Part shown: positions 5,606 to 12,915 of the stretch, piece after piece | Layout of the letters: the number at the start of each line of letters is the position of its first letter | Numbering within the stretch: the first letter of the stretch is position 1 | Source: Lentimicrobium sp. | Lineage (GTDB): Bacteria > Bacteroidota > Bacteroidia > Flavobacteriales > Flavobacteriaceae | Reading direction: 5' to 3' | Assembly: GCA_022758945.1 (NCBI GenBank) | Contig: JAEMQE010000167.1 | Location: 5,678-18,592 of the forward strand | Length of the DNA: 12,915 nucleotides | The notes under the pieces: model-generated | Told to the model about the DNA's origin: nothing | Seen by the model: only the letters and a program-made list of their open reading frames with translations | The model's database searches: none | Made by a program: the position numbers and the translations under genes

Positions 5606-7402
5606 TTAATGATGAAGTACTTCTTCACCTTCTTTCATTGGTACGTTTTGTGGAACAAAATCCTCTTCGTGAGCAGGATTACTGTAATCATAAGGCCAAC
5701 GATGAACTTCAGGAAGTTCTCCTGGCCAGTTTCCGTGAATATGTTTAACAGGAGCTGTCCATTCTAATGTGTTTGATCTCCAAGGATTTTGAACCGCTTT
5801 CTTACCGTAGAAAATACTGCTAAAGAAATTGTAAAAGAAAACCAATTGAAATATTCCGCCAATTAAAGCGAATATTGTTATAAGAACATTTACATTTTGC
5901 AAATCGTCAAATAAGGGAAAGTTGGTGTTAGTATAATAACGTCTTGGTAAACCGGCTAATCCAAGAAAATGCATTGGAAAAAACACCCCATAAGCACAAA
6001 TAGCAGTTACCCAAAAGTGAACATATCCTAGGTTTTTGTTCAACATTCGACCGAACATTTTTGGAAACCAATGATAAATTCCTGCAAACATTCCATAAAG
6101 GGCAGAAATCCCCATTACCAAGTGAAAGTGCGCAACCACAAAATAGGTGTCGTGAACATTAATATCTAAAGTACTGTCACCAAGAATAATCCCTGTTAAA
6201 CCACCTGTAATAAATGTAGAAACCAATCCAATGGAGAACAACATTGCAGGGTTTAATTGCAAGTTTCCTTTCCAAAGTGTCGTGATATAGTTAAACGCCT
6301 TTACTGCCGAAGGAATTGCAATCAATAAAGTGGTAAACGTAAATACTGAACCTAGGAACGGATTCATTCCTGACACAAACATATGGTGACCCCAAACTAT
6401 AGTCGATAAAAATGCAATTGCCAAAATTGACATAATCATCGCTCTGTATCCAAAAATAGGTTTCCGAGAGTTAGTTGCAATAATTTCTGATGTAATACCC
6501 AAAGCTGGCAATATTACAATATACACTTCAGGATGTCCCAAGAACCAAAATAAATGTTCGAACAATACTGGTGAACCTCCTTGATAATGCAATACTTCTC
6601 CAGCGATATAAATATCAGATAAGAAGAATGAAGTGCCAAAGCTTCTGTCAAAAATCAACAATAAAGCTGCAGATAACAAAACCGGGAATGAAACTAAACC
6701 GATAATTGCCGTAAAAAAGAAAGCCCAAATAGTAAGAGGCAATCTTGTCATCGACATTCCTTTTGTTCTAAGATTGATTACAGTTACAATATAATTTAAT
6801 GACCCCATCAAAGAAGCCGCAATAAATATTGCCATAGAAACCAACCAAAGAGTCATACCTGCTCCAGATCCTGGAATGGCTTGTGGCAAGGCGCTCAAAG
6901 GCGGATAAATTGTCCATCCTGCCGATGCGGGTCCGGATTCGACAAACAATGAACTGAGCATAATAACACAGGACAGAAAGAATAACCAATACGATATCAT
7001 ATTCAAAAACCCTGAAGCCATATCTCGTGCTCCAATTTGAAGTGGAATCAATAAATTACTAAAAGTTCCGCTTAATCCGGCCGTTAAAACAAAGAAAACC
7101 ATTATAGTTCCGTGAATCGTAACCAACGCCAAATAAATATCATTAGCCATAACTCCGTTTGGAGCCCATTTATCGCCCAATAACACATTAAAGATTTTGA
7201 ATGATTGTTCTGGCCAAGCCAATTGCATTCTGAAAAGCATTGACATCATCACACCAACAATACCCATAACAATACCAGTAATCAAGTATTGCTTAGCAAT
7301 CATTTTGTGGTCTATACTAAAAATATATTTAGTGATAAAAGTGTCTTTATGGTGGTGTTCGTGTTCGTGATCTTGTGCGTGATCGTGACCTTCTGCTGAC
7401 AT
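5606..7402 (-). CDS. coxA: Cytochrome c oxidase subunit I (aa3-type, A family)
   Basis: This is the catalytic subunit of the proton-pumping terminal oxidase in the inner membrane, which reduces O2 to water. The 598-residue protein has about 12 membrane segments. Expected ligands are present: H97 and H427 for low-spin haem a; H425 for haem a3; H290, H339 and H340 for CuB. Y294 in HPEVY is the crosslinking Tyr of A-type oxidases, and E292 in the same motif is the D-channel end point. D127 (IGARDM) fits the D-channel entrance and K368 (SAVKAF) the K-channel Lys. The N-terminus carries a His cluster, with seven His between residues 6 and 18. It is the last gene of the act-cox operon, 29 bases after coxB and directly before a terminator; no subunit III gene follows. 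The symbol ctaD is also used. Confidence 0.97.
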   Translation of the reverse strand: MSAEGHDHAQDHEHEHHHKDTFITKYIFSIDHKMIAKQYLITGIVMGIVGVMMSMLFRMQLAWPEQSFKIFNVLLGDKWAPNGVMANDIYLALVTIHGTIMVFFVLTAGLSGTFSNLLIPLQIGARDMASGFLNMISYWLFFLSCVIMLSSLFVESGPASAGWTIYPPLSALPQAIPGSGAGMTLWLVSMAIFIAASLMGSLNYIVTVINLRTKGMSMTRLPLTIWAFFFTAIIGLVSFPVLLSAALLLIFDRSFGTSFFLSDIYIAGEVLHYQGGSPVLFEHLFWFLGHPEVYIVILPALGITSEIIATNSRKPIFGYRAMIMSILAIAFLSTIVWGHHMFVSGMNPFLGSVFTFTTLLIAIPSAVKAFNYITTLWKGNLQLNPAMLFSIGLVSTFITGGLTGIILGDSTLDINVHDTYFVVAHFHLVMGISALYGMFAGIYHWFPKMFGRMLNKNLGYVHFWVTAICAYGVFFPMHFLGLAGLPRRYYTNTNFPLFDDLQNVNVLITIFALIGGIFQLVFFYNFFSSIFYGKKAVQNPWRSNTLEWTAPVKHIHGNWPGELPEVHRWPYDYSNPAHEEDFVPQNVPMKEGEEVLHH

Positions 7403-7431
7403 ATCTGTTTACTTTAAATTTTTCTTAATAA

Positions 7432-8583
7432 TTATTTCATGGCAATTTTAGCAATAGCCGCAGTATCTTTCGTTTTTGTAGAGTCTGTACCTACTGAGCC
7501 TTCAACAGGTTTAGGTGCATTGGCAGTTTTTACTTCCTGAACCAATGTTGGCTTATCGCTTAGCCATTTTTTATAATCTTCAGGAGTATCAACTACCACT
7601 TTCATTTGCATGTTATAATGTGAGGCTCCACAAATTTTATTACAAAGCAATAGGAAATCAAAAGTATAAGGATCAAGAGCTGTTTCACCTTTTGCAACAA
7701 GTTCAATACTTTTCTTTGCTCTTATTGCATTGATATTAGCAACCTTTGCAACCATATAAGGCAATGCTCTGTATTCTGCCGATGTATAAACGGGTTCGAA
7801 AGCAAATTCTGTAACCATACCAGGAACACAATTCATTTGTGCTCTAAAATAAGGGAAATAAGCAGAGTGCAAAACATCTTGTGAGCGAAATTTGAAATGT
7901 ATCTTTTTGCCTTTTGGAATATGCAATTCAGAAACTACTATATCATCCTGAGCATTTGGATCTGATAAATCAACTCCAAGTGTATTTACACCGTCAATTA
8001 ATCTAACATTAGCTTTTCCAAGAACATTGTCTGCGCCTGAATATCTGGCAGTCCATTTGAACTGTTGTGCATAAACTTCGATTTCAATTGTATCCTCATT
8101 TTTATCAACAAACATAATGTTTGTCCAAGCGTAAAGTCCGAAAAGTATTAAAATTGCCAAAACAACAGCTGGAATTCCACTCCAAATAACTTCCAGTTTT
8201 GTACTATCCGAAAAGAACAATGCTTTTTGATCTTTTTTACCTCTATATTTAAAAGCAAAATAATGCAACAATACTTGAGTAATAGCCTGAACTATGAAAA
8301 TTAAAATCCAGGTAACATTCATTAAATTATCAACTTCGGCTCCGTGTTTTGAAGCAGGAGTATGCAACACTAAAGGTCCCCACTTAAACAATCCGTAAAT
8401 TGTGAAAATATAAATGAATGCCAAAAAGCCAAACATCAAATAACCTTGGGTATTATTATCCCCATCATTTGCTATCTGTGAATTATCAACATCACCTACC
8501 TGCGTCAAATCGAACATCTTAGTCAACTGCCATATTGCAATAGCCAACAGAACTAAAACTATAATTACGAACAAACTTGTCAT
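7432..8583 (-). CDS. coxB: Cytochrome c oxidase subunit II (CuA subunit, long form)
   Basis: Subunit II accepts electrons from cytochrome c at its binuclear CuA centre and passes them to haem a in subunit I. CuA ligands visible are H239 in DVLHSAYFP, then C314, C318, H322 and M325 in CNKICGASHYNM. The position between the two Cys that is usually Glu in CxExC, whose side chain serves the Mg site, is Lys (K316). Membrane segments are predicted at about 3-20, 47-67, 92-112 and 133-155, one or two more than the classical hairpin. At 383 residues it is longer than typical enzymes (about 250-300), with extra sequence near 180-215 and 265-305 and an Ala/Lys/Thr-rich C-terminal tail. No CxxCH is present, so it is not a caa3-type fusion; the electron donor must be separate, presumably ACIII cytochromes. 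It sits 17 bases after actF. Confidence 0.95.
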   Translation of the reverse strand: MTSLFVIIVLVLLAIAIWQLTKMFDLTQVGDVDNSQIANDGDNNTQGYLMFGFLAFIYIFTIYGLFKWGPLVLHTPASKHGAEVDNLMNVTWILIFIVQAITQVLLHYFAFKYRGKKDQKALFFSDSTKLEVIWSGIPAVVLAILILFGLYAWTNIMFVDKNEDTIEIEVYAQQFKWTARYSGADNVLGKANVRLIDGVNTLGVDLSDPNAQDDIVVSELHIPKGKKIHFKFRSQDVLHSAYFPYFRAQMNCVPGMVTEFAFEPVYTSAEYRALPYMVAKVANINAIRAKKSIELVAKGETALDPYTFDFLLLCNKICGASHYNMQMKVVVDTPEDYKKWLSDKPTLVQEVKTANAPKPVEGSVGTDSTKTKDTAAIAKIAMK

Positions 8584-8600
8584 CTAATTTTTTTTAAATA

Positions 8601-9926
8601 TTAATAATGAAAATGTTTACTTTCTTCAATAAACGGATTTCTTTTTGGCAAAAGCGGCGCTTTGGTTAAGGCTGTGAAAACAACAAAAATAAACAATCCA
8701 AGGAAGAAAAGAACCGATGCAATTTCTGACACACCAATAAACCATTGGTCACCTACTGTTCCAGGCATAATCATATTGAAGAAATCAATATAGTGTCCAA
8801 ATAATATCACTGAACCAGCCATAACAAGTACCCAAGTAATTCTTTTGAAATCGGTATTGATTAAAATCAATAATGGGAAAACAAAATTCATCACCACAGC
8901 ACCAAAGAATGGAAGATTGTAAACTTGTATTCTTGTAACGAAGTAGGTTACTTCCTCAGGAATATCGGCATACCAAATCAACATAAATTGAGAAAACCAT
9001 AAGTAAGCCCAGAACACGCTAAAGCCAAACATAAATTTTGCTAAATCATGAATATGGCTTGTGTTCACATGTTCTAAATATCCTTTTGATTTTAAATATA
9101 ATGTGATTAAACAAATTGTTGTAATTGCACTTACAAAGAAACTGGCAAAAACATACCATCCAAACAAAGTACTAAACCAGTGTGGATCGATTGACATAAT
9201 CCAGTCCCAAGACATAATTGATTCTGTAACGATAAAGAAAACTAAGAATGCCGCTGACATTTTAAAGTTCTTTTTGTAGAAACTATCGTCTTTAGCTTCG
9301 TCTTGTGCCAAACAATTTTTTCTTGAAAAATATCTGTATAGATTCCATCCAATCAAGAATACAGCCGCTCTAATAATCCAAAAAGGGAAGTTTAAGTAAC
9401 CCACTTTATTGGCAATAATTTTATCTTCGGCAACAATACTAGGATCTAACCAAATAAATAAATGATTGAAATGTAATCCTGAAAGGATTAAAAATAAAAA
9501 AAATAAAACAGATCCTACAGGCAAATAAGCTGTTATTCCTTGCATTACTCTAAACAAGACTGGCGACCATCCTGCTTGTGCCACTTGTTGAATCGCATAA
9601 AATGCTAAAACACCAAGTGAAACCAACATAAAGAAAATACAGGCAACGTATAAAGCTGACCAAGGTTTGTTTTGCAATTGAGTCAAAACATGTTCTAAAT
9701 GCTCTTTGTGTTCAGCATCAGCGCTTACTTTGTCCTCTCCTGCAACAGCGTGTGCTTCAGTTGAAGGTTTAGAAACTTCATGACTTCCGTGAGCATCTGA
9801 AGCAAGAATTGCCTCAACTTCTTGAATATCTTTGGGTGCAGATAAAAAACCATATCCTATTCCCAAAAGTCCAACAACCATTAAGATTAGAGAAAATGTT
9901 TTTAATTTACTTGAAAATGTATACAT
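8601..9926 (-). CDS. actF: Alternative complex III membrane subunit ActF
   Basis: ActF is the second large polytopic subunit of ACIII (quinol:cytochrome c oxidoreductase) and is structurally related to ActC/NrfD. The 441-residue sequence has about ten hydrophobic segments. Blocks I recognise from the family are SWDWIMSIDPHWFSTLFGW (239-257) and the HDLAKFMFGFSVFWAYLWF region (293-311), ending in IWYADIPEE. After the first membrane segment a hydrophilic stretch at about 43-80 is rich in His, Glu, Asp and Lys, with seven His; this looks like a variable loop. The ActF role in quinol binding or proton movement is less certain than that of ActC. The gene lies 30 bases after actE and 17 before coxB, linking the ACIII and oxidase genes in one operon. 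Confidence 0.93.
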   Translation of the reverse strand: MYTFSSKLKTFSLILMVVGLLGIGYGFLSAPKDIQEVEAILASDAHGSHEVSKPSTEAHAVAGEDKVSADAEHKEHLEHVLTQLQNKPWSALYVACIFFMLVSLGVLAFYAIQQVAQAGWSPVLFRVMQGITAYLPVGSVLFFLFLILSGLHFNHLFIWLDPSIVAEDKIIANKVGYLNFPFWIIRAAVFLIGWNLYRYFSRKNCLAQDEAKDDSFYKKNFKMSAAFLVFFIVTESIMSWDWIMSIDPHWFSTLFGWYVFASFFVSAITTICLITLYLKSKGYLEHVNTSHIHDLAKFMFGFSVFWAYLWFSQFMLIWYADIPEEVTYFVTRIQVYNLPFFGAVVMNFVFPLLILINTDFKRITWVLVMAGSVILFGHYIDFFNMIMPGTVGDQWFIGVSEIASVLFFLGLFIFVVFTALTKAPLLPKRNPFIEESKHFHY

Positions 9927-9956
9927 ATCTATTACGATGAGTTTGTTCTACAATTA

Positions 9957-10505
9957 TTATTTGCTTTTAAGTTCCATCACATAAGCTGCAACTAACCAAC
10001 GCTCTTTTTTGCTCAATTGATTGGCGTGTGAACCCATTAAATTAAGACCATAAGTTTCAACATGGAAGATACTTCCTTCGTTTATTACTCTGTCTTTATA
10101 ATTAGGAACTCCAAGGAATTTTCCTTGAGTAACCAATTTTCCTTGTCCATCACCAGCAACACCGTGACAAATGGCACAATAAATTTCAAAAAGTTCTTTC
10201 CCTTTATCTTTGTCTTTTTGAGAAAGTTCTCCAAGTGGAGATTTCAAATTGGCTGCTTTCACAGCAATTAAAGCCTCAGGAGTGTTAGGATATTCATAAA
10301 CTTCAAAACCTCTGTTTATGGTTCCTTCCACCGGAAGTTGCCCTTCTTTACCACCCTTAAAAACATCAGCTTGAGAGTAAGTACTATAACTTACTGGCTC
10401 ATACATATTAGGCATGTATTGATAATTTGGTTTTGAATCATCTTTACAAGACGAAACCAAAATAGTAATACCTACTAAAAGTGTTATTTTATATATGCTT
10501 TTCAT
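9957..10505 (-). CDS. actE: Alternative complex III monohaem cytochrome c lipoprotein ActE
   Basis: ActE is the membrane-anchored monohaem cytochrome c of ACIII and likely passes electrons towards the oxidase on the periplasmic face. Starting at ATG 10505 the protein has 182 residues: a hydrophobic leader, a lipobox ending VSSC with the lipidated Cys at 20, then a conserved YMPNMYEP segment. The haem site is CAICH (C110, C113, H114), with M157 in NLMGSH as the probable sixth ligand. An in-frame GTG two codons upstream (10511) would add Met-Asp; I prefer the ATG because it starts a normal lipoprotein leader (MKSIYK). It lies 8 bases after the actD stop. Confidence 0.92.
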   Translation of the reverse strand: MKSIYKITLLVGITILVSSCKDDSKPNYQYMPNMYEPVSYSTYSQADVFKGGKEGQLPVEGTINRGFEVYEYPNTPEALIAVKAANLKSPLGELSQKDKDKGKELFEIYCAICHGVAGDGQGKLVTQGKFLGVPNYKDRVINEGSIFHVETYGLNLMGSHANQLSKKERWLVAAYVMELKSK

Positions 10506-10513
10506 ATCCACTA

Positions 10514-11038
10514 TTAATGCTTTTCTATTACTTTAACTTCTACTGCTCCTGTATTTTCGAAAAAAGAAACCAATTCTTTTTCGTTATCGTTTACTGCAAC
10601 TTCCATCAAGAAATGGTCATCAGTTGTGCGAACATCTGGATTTTCTGCTTCTTTAAATGGCCACAATCTACTTCTCATATAAAAAGTAATAACCATTAAG
10701 TGTGCTGCAAAAAATACCGTTTCTTCAAACATAATTGGCACGAAAGCCGGCATATTTTCAATATAGCTAAAACTAGGTTTACCACCAATATCTTGTGGCC
10801 AATCCTGAATCATTATATAATTCATCATCCAAGTTCCAAAAGACAAACCGCACAATCCGTAAATAAATGATGCAATTGCTATTCTTGTTGGCGCAAGCCC
10901 CATCGCTTTATCCAATCCGTGAACCGGAAATGGAGTAAAAACTTCTTCAATATGATGATGAGCTGCACGTGTTTTCTTTACGGCATCCATCAATATATCA
11001 TCGTCATTATAAATGGCGTGTATTACTTTATTACTCAT
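10514..11038 (-). CDS. actD: Alternative complex III subunit ActD (DUF3341-type)
   Basis: ActD is a small ACIII subunit with two membrane segments (about 52-76 and 97-121) and hydrophilic ends. The 174-residue product shows the family block VFTPFPVHGLDKAMGL (33-48). A three-His run at 27-29 precedes it. It has no cofactor motif; its role is taken from the complex as structural and possibly in proton movement. Its ATG overlaps the actC stop by 8 bases (ATGAGTAA, 11038-11031), suggesting translational coupling and fixed stoichiometry. Confidence 0.93.
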   Translation of the reverse strand: MSNKVIHAIYNDDDILMDAVKKTRAAHHHIEEVFTPFPVHGLDKAMGLAPTRIAIASFIYGLCGLSFGTWMMNYIMIQDWPQDIGGKPSFSYIENMPAFVPIMFEETVFFAAHLMVITFYMRSRLWPFKEAENPDVRTTDDHFLMEVAVNDNEKELVSFFENTGAVEVKVIEKH

Positions 11039-12434
11039 GGTGTGAATCTTTATTTGCTGCTCTAGCTTTTATAAAATTATCTCCAGTTCCTTTCAAAATT
11101 GTTTTTACCTCTGCCTGAGCAATTACAGGGAATGTTCTAGCATATAGCAAAAATAATACAAAGAAGAAACCTATTGTTCCTATGAAAGTTCCAATATCAA
11201 CAAATGTTGGTGAAAACATTGTCCAAGATGATGGAAGGTAATCTCTGTGTAACGAAGTTACGATAATTACAAACCTTTCGAACCACATTCCAATATTTAC
11301 AACAATTGAAATTATGAAAGAGAACATAATACTTGTTCTTAATTTTTTGAACCACATAAATTGTGGAGAAAATACGTTGCAAGTCATCATCGACCAATAA
11401 GCCCACCAGTAAGGTCCCGTAGCTCTGTTCAAGAATGCATATTGTTCGTATTCAACTCCTGAATACCAAGCAACAAATAGTTCCGTGATATAAGCAACAC
11501 CTACGATAGAACCAGTAATCATAATTACAATGTTCATTAATTCGATATGTTGAATGGTGATATAAGCCTCAAGATTAGATACTTTTCTCATAATAATAAG
11601 CAAAGTATTTACCATTGCAAATCCTGAGAAAACGGCTCCAGCAACAAAGTATGGAGGGAAAATCGTGGTATGCCATCCTGGAATTACCGAAGTAGCAAAG
11701 TCCATAGATACAATTGTGTGAACCGAAAGTACAAGTGGCGTTGCTAAACCTGCAAGAACTAAGGAAACTTCCTCAAAACGTTGCCAGTCTTTTGCTCTTC
11801 CGCTCCATCCAAAACTCAATATAGAGTAAACTCTTTTATTGAAAGGTGTTACTGCTCTGTCTCTAAGCATTGCAAAATCCGGTAACAAACCTGTCCACCA
11901 GAAAACTAATGATACAGAAAGGTAAGTAGAGATTGCAAATACGTCCCAAAGTAAAGGCGAGTTAAAGTTTACCCAAAGAGAACCAAATTGATTTGGAATT
12001 GGTAAAACCCAATACGCTAACCAAGGACGACCCATGTGGATGATTGGAAATAAACCCGCTTGAATTACAGAGAAAATTGTCATTGCTTCCGCAGAACGGT
12101 TAATAGCCATTCTCCATCTTTGACGGAATAATAAAAGTACTGCTGAAATTAAGGTTCCTGCGTGACCAATACCAACCCACCAAACGAAGTTAGTAATATC
12201 CCAAGCCCAACCTACTGTTTTGTTTAATCCCCAAGTTCCAATACCAGTAGAAACGGTGTAAATTATACAGCCTAATCCCCAAAGGAAGGCTATTAATGCA
12301 ATTGAAAACACAGTCCACCATTGCTTGTTGGCCTTCCCTTCGACAGGTGCAGCAACATCTACTGTTACATCGTGATAAGATTTATCACCAATGATTAAAG
12401 GTTTTCTAATGGGAGCGTCGTATATATGAGACAT
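11031..12434 (-). CDS. actC: Alternative complex III quinol-binding membrane subunit ActC (NrfD/PsrC family)
   Basis: ActC is the NrfD-like membrane subunit where menaquinol is oxidised, with electrons going to the iron-sulfur clusters of ActB. The 467-residue protein has about ten hydrophobic segments. Characteristic blocks are VGIGHAGTLISAVLLLFRQ (87-105), the SAEAMTIFSVIQAGLFP segment leading to IIHMGRPW (131-138, with H133), SVHTIVSMDF (237-246) and GWHTTIFPPYFVAGAVFSG (253-271). Ionisable residues in or next to membrane segments (H133, D164, D245) are candidates for the quinol site or proton path. The N-terminal 36 residues are hydrophilic. It begins 28 bases after actB and overlaps actD. 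Confidence 0.95.
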   Translation of the reverse strand: MSHIYDAPIRKPLIIGDKSYHDVTVDVAAPVEGKANKQWWTVFSIALIAFLWGLGCIIYTVSTGIGTWGLNKTVGWAWDITNFVWWVGIGHAGTLISAVLLLFRQRWRMAINRSAEAMTIFSVIQAGLFPIIHMGRPWLAYWVLPIPNQFGSLWVNFNSPLLWDVFAISTYLSVSLVFWWTGLLPDFAMLRDRAVTPFNKRVYSILSFGWSGRAKDWQRFEEVSLVLAGLATPLVLSVHTIVSMDFATSVIPGWHTTIFPPYFVAGAVFSGFAMVNTLLIIMRKVSNLEAYITIQHIELMNIVIMITGSIVGVAYITELFVAWYSGVEYEQYAFLNRATGPYWWAYWSMMTCNVFSPQFMWFKKLRTSIMFSFIISIVVNIGMWFERFVIIVTSLHRDYLPSSWTMFSPTFVDIGTFIGTIGFFFVLFLLYARTFPVIAQAEVKTILKGTGDNFIKARAANKDSHHE

Positions 12435-12462
12435 AATCCTTTAAATTGATTTTTAATTTTTC

Positions 12463-12915
12463 TTAAGTATTTCTAACTTTAACGTGGTAAATCACATTTG
12501 GTTTTGTACCAACGTGCTCTAACAAATGATACATTCTTTCGTCTTCGACCAACTTGGCAACTTGACTTTCTTTGTCGTTAATATCTCCAAAAACCATAGC
12601 TCCAGTAGTACAAGCACTAGAACAAGCAGTTTGGAATTCTCCGTCAACAATAACTCTTCCTTCGTTTTTCGCTGCAAGAATTGTAGCTTGTGTTTTTTGA
12701 ATACACATTGAACATTTTTCCATAACTCCACGAGAACGTACACTTACATCTGGATTCAATACCATACGACCTAAATCATCATTCATATGGAAGTCAAATT
12801 CGCTGTTTTTGTTGTATAAGAACCAGTTGAAACGACGTACTTTATAAGGACAGTTGTTGGCACAATAACGAGTACCAACACATCTGTTATACGCCATGTG
12901 GTTTTGACCTTGACG
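12463..12915 (-). CDS. actB: Alternative complex III iron-sulfur subunit ActB, C-terminal end only
   Basis: Only the last 150 residues are in the window; the frame is open at the right edge and no start is present (the in-window Met at 12897 is internal). Visible cysteines, numbered from the first complete codon at 12915, are C12, C18 and C22 in RCVGTRYCANNCP; C68 and C71 in EKCSMC; and C98 and C102 in TACSSACTTGA. This arrangement belongs to the NrfC/PsrB-like cluster domain at the end of ActB, which normally follows a molybdopterin-oxidoreductase-like domain lacking the cofactor. ActB is a periplasmic-side subunit that takes electrons from the ActC quinol site and passes them to the haem subunits. 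Gene order predicts the N-terminal part of actB and the multihaem actA just outside the window. Confidence 0.93.
   Translation of the reverse strand, partial: RQGQNHMAYNRCVGTRYCANNCPYKVRRFNWFLYNKNSEFDFHMNDDLGRMVLNPDVSVRSRGVMEKCSMCIQKTQATILAAKNEGRVIVDGEFQTACSSACTTGAMVFGDINDKESQVAKLVEDERMYHLLEHVGTKPNVIYHVKVRNT

Noticed and set aside
9957..10511. GTG start of actE two codons upstream of the ATG
   Set aside because: Possible, but the ATG at 10505 gives a normal lipoprotein leader, so the GTG is kept only as an alternative.
12519..12743. Minus-strand 74-codon frame overlapping actB
   Set aside because: It is in another frame than the clear iron-sulfur domain of ActB, and its Leu/Lys-rich product has no features.

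Overview
The window is AT-rich and reads as Bacteroidota, most likely Flavobacterium or a close relative. The signs are an alternative complex III (ACIII) operon joined to an aa3-type cytochrome oxidase, a short epoxyqueuosine reductase, TAnnTTTG-type -7 promoter boxes, and a large secreted repeat protein of the kind usually exported by the type IX secretion system. All supported genes lie on the minus strand, so transcription runs from high to low coordinates. The species call is made from remembered family features, not from a database search.

Layout in transcription order. Positions 12915-5606 hold a compact respiratory operon: the 3' end of actB (iron-sulfur subunit, cut by the window edge), actC (NrfD-like quinol-binding membrane subunit), actD, actE (monohaem cytochrome c lipoprotein), actF (second NrfD-like membrane subunit), coxB (CuA subunit) and coxA (haem-copper subunit). 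Gaps are 8-30 bases, with one 8-base overlap (actC/actD). ACIII oxidises menaquinol and passes electrons through cytochrome c domains to the oxidase, which reduces O2. In Flavobacterium johnsoniae the two enzymes have been seen as one supercomplex, and the gene order here fits that. No subunit III gene follows coxA; a strong hairpin terminator at 5558-5584 closes the operon.

Next is ruvB (5525-4503), with promoter-like boxes almost touching its start codon. A roughly 82-base imperfect inverted repeat (4416-4497) follows, then queG (4368-3445), which appears to start at TTG. A 301-base AT-rich spacer (3144-3444) holds a weak terminator-like structure and a small hairpin.

From 3143 to the left edge runs an open reading frame of at least 1047 codons, still open at base 1. 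It has a signal peptide, a unique N-terminal region, several Ig-like modules, two tandem 78-residue modules resembling SprB repeats, and the start of a 28-residue tandem array whose DNA copies are identical over the 55 bases visible twice. It is the least understood part of the window. I see no phage, IS element, CRISPR array, tRNA or rRNA, and no clearly new multi-gene system.
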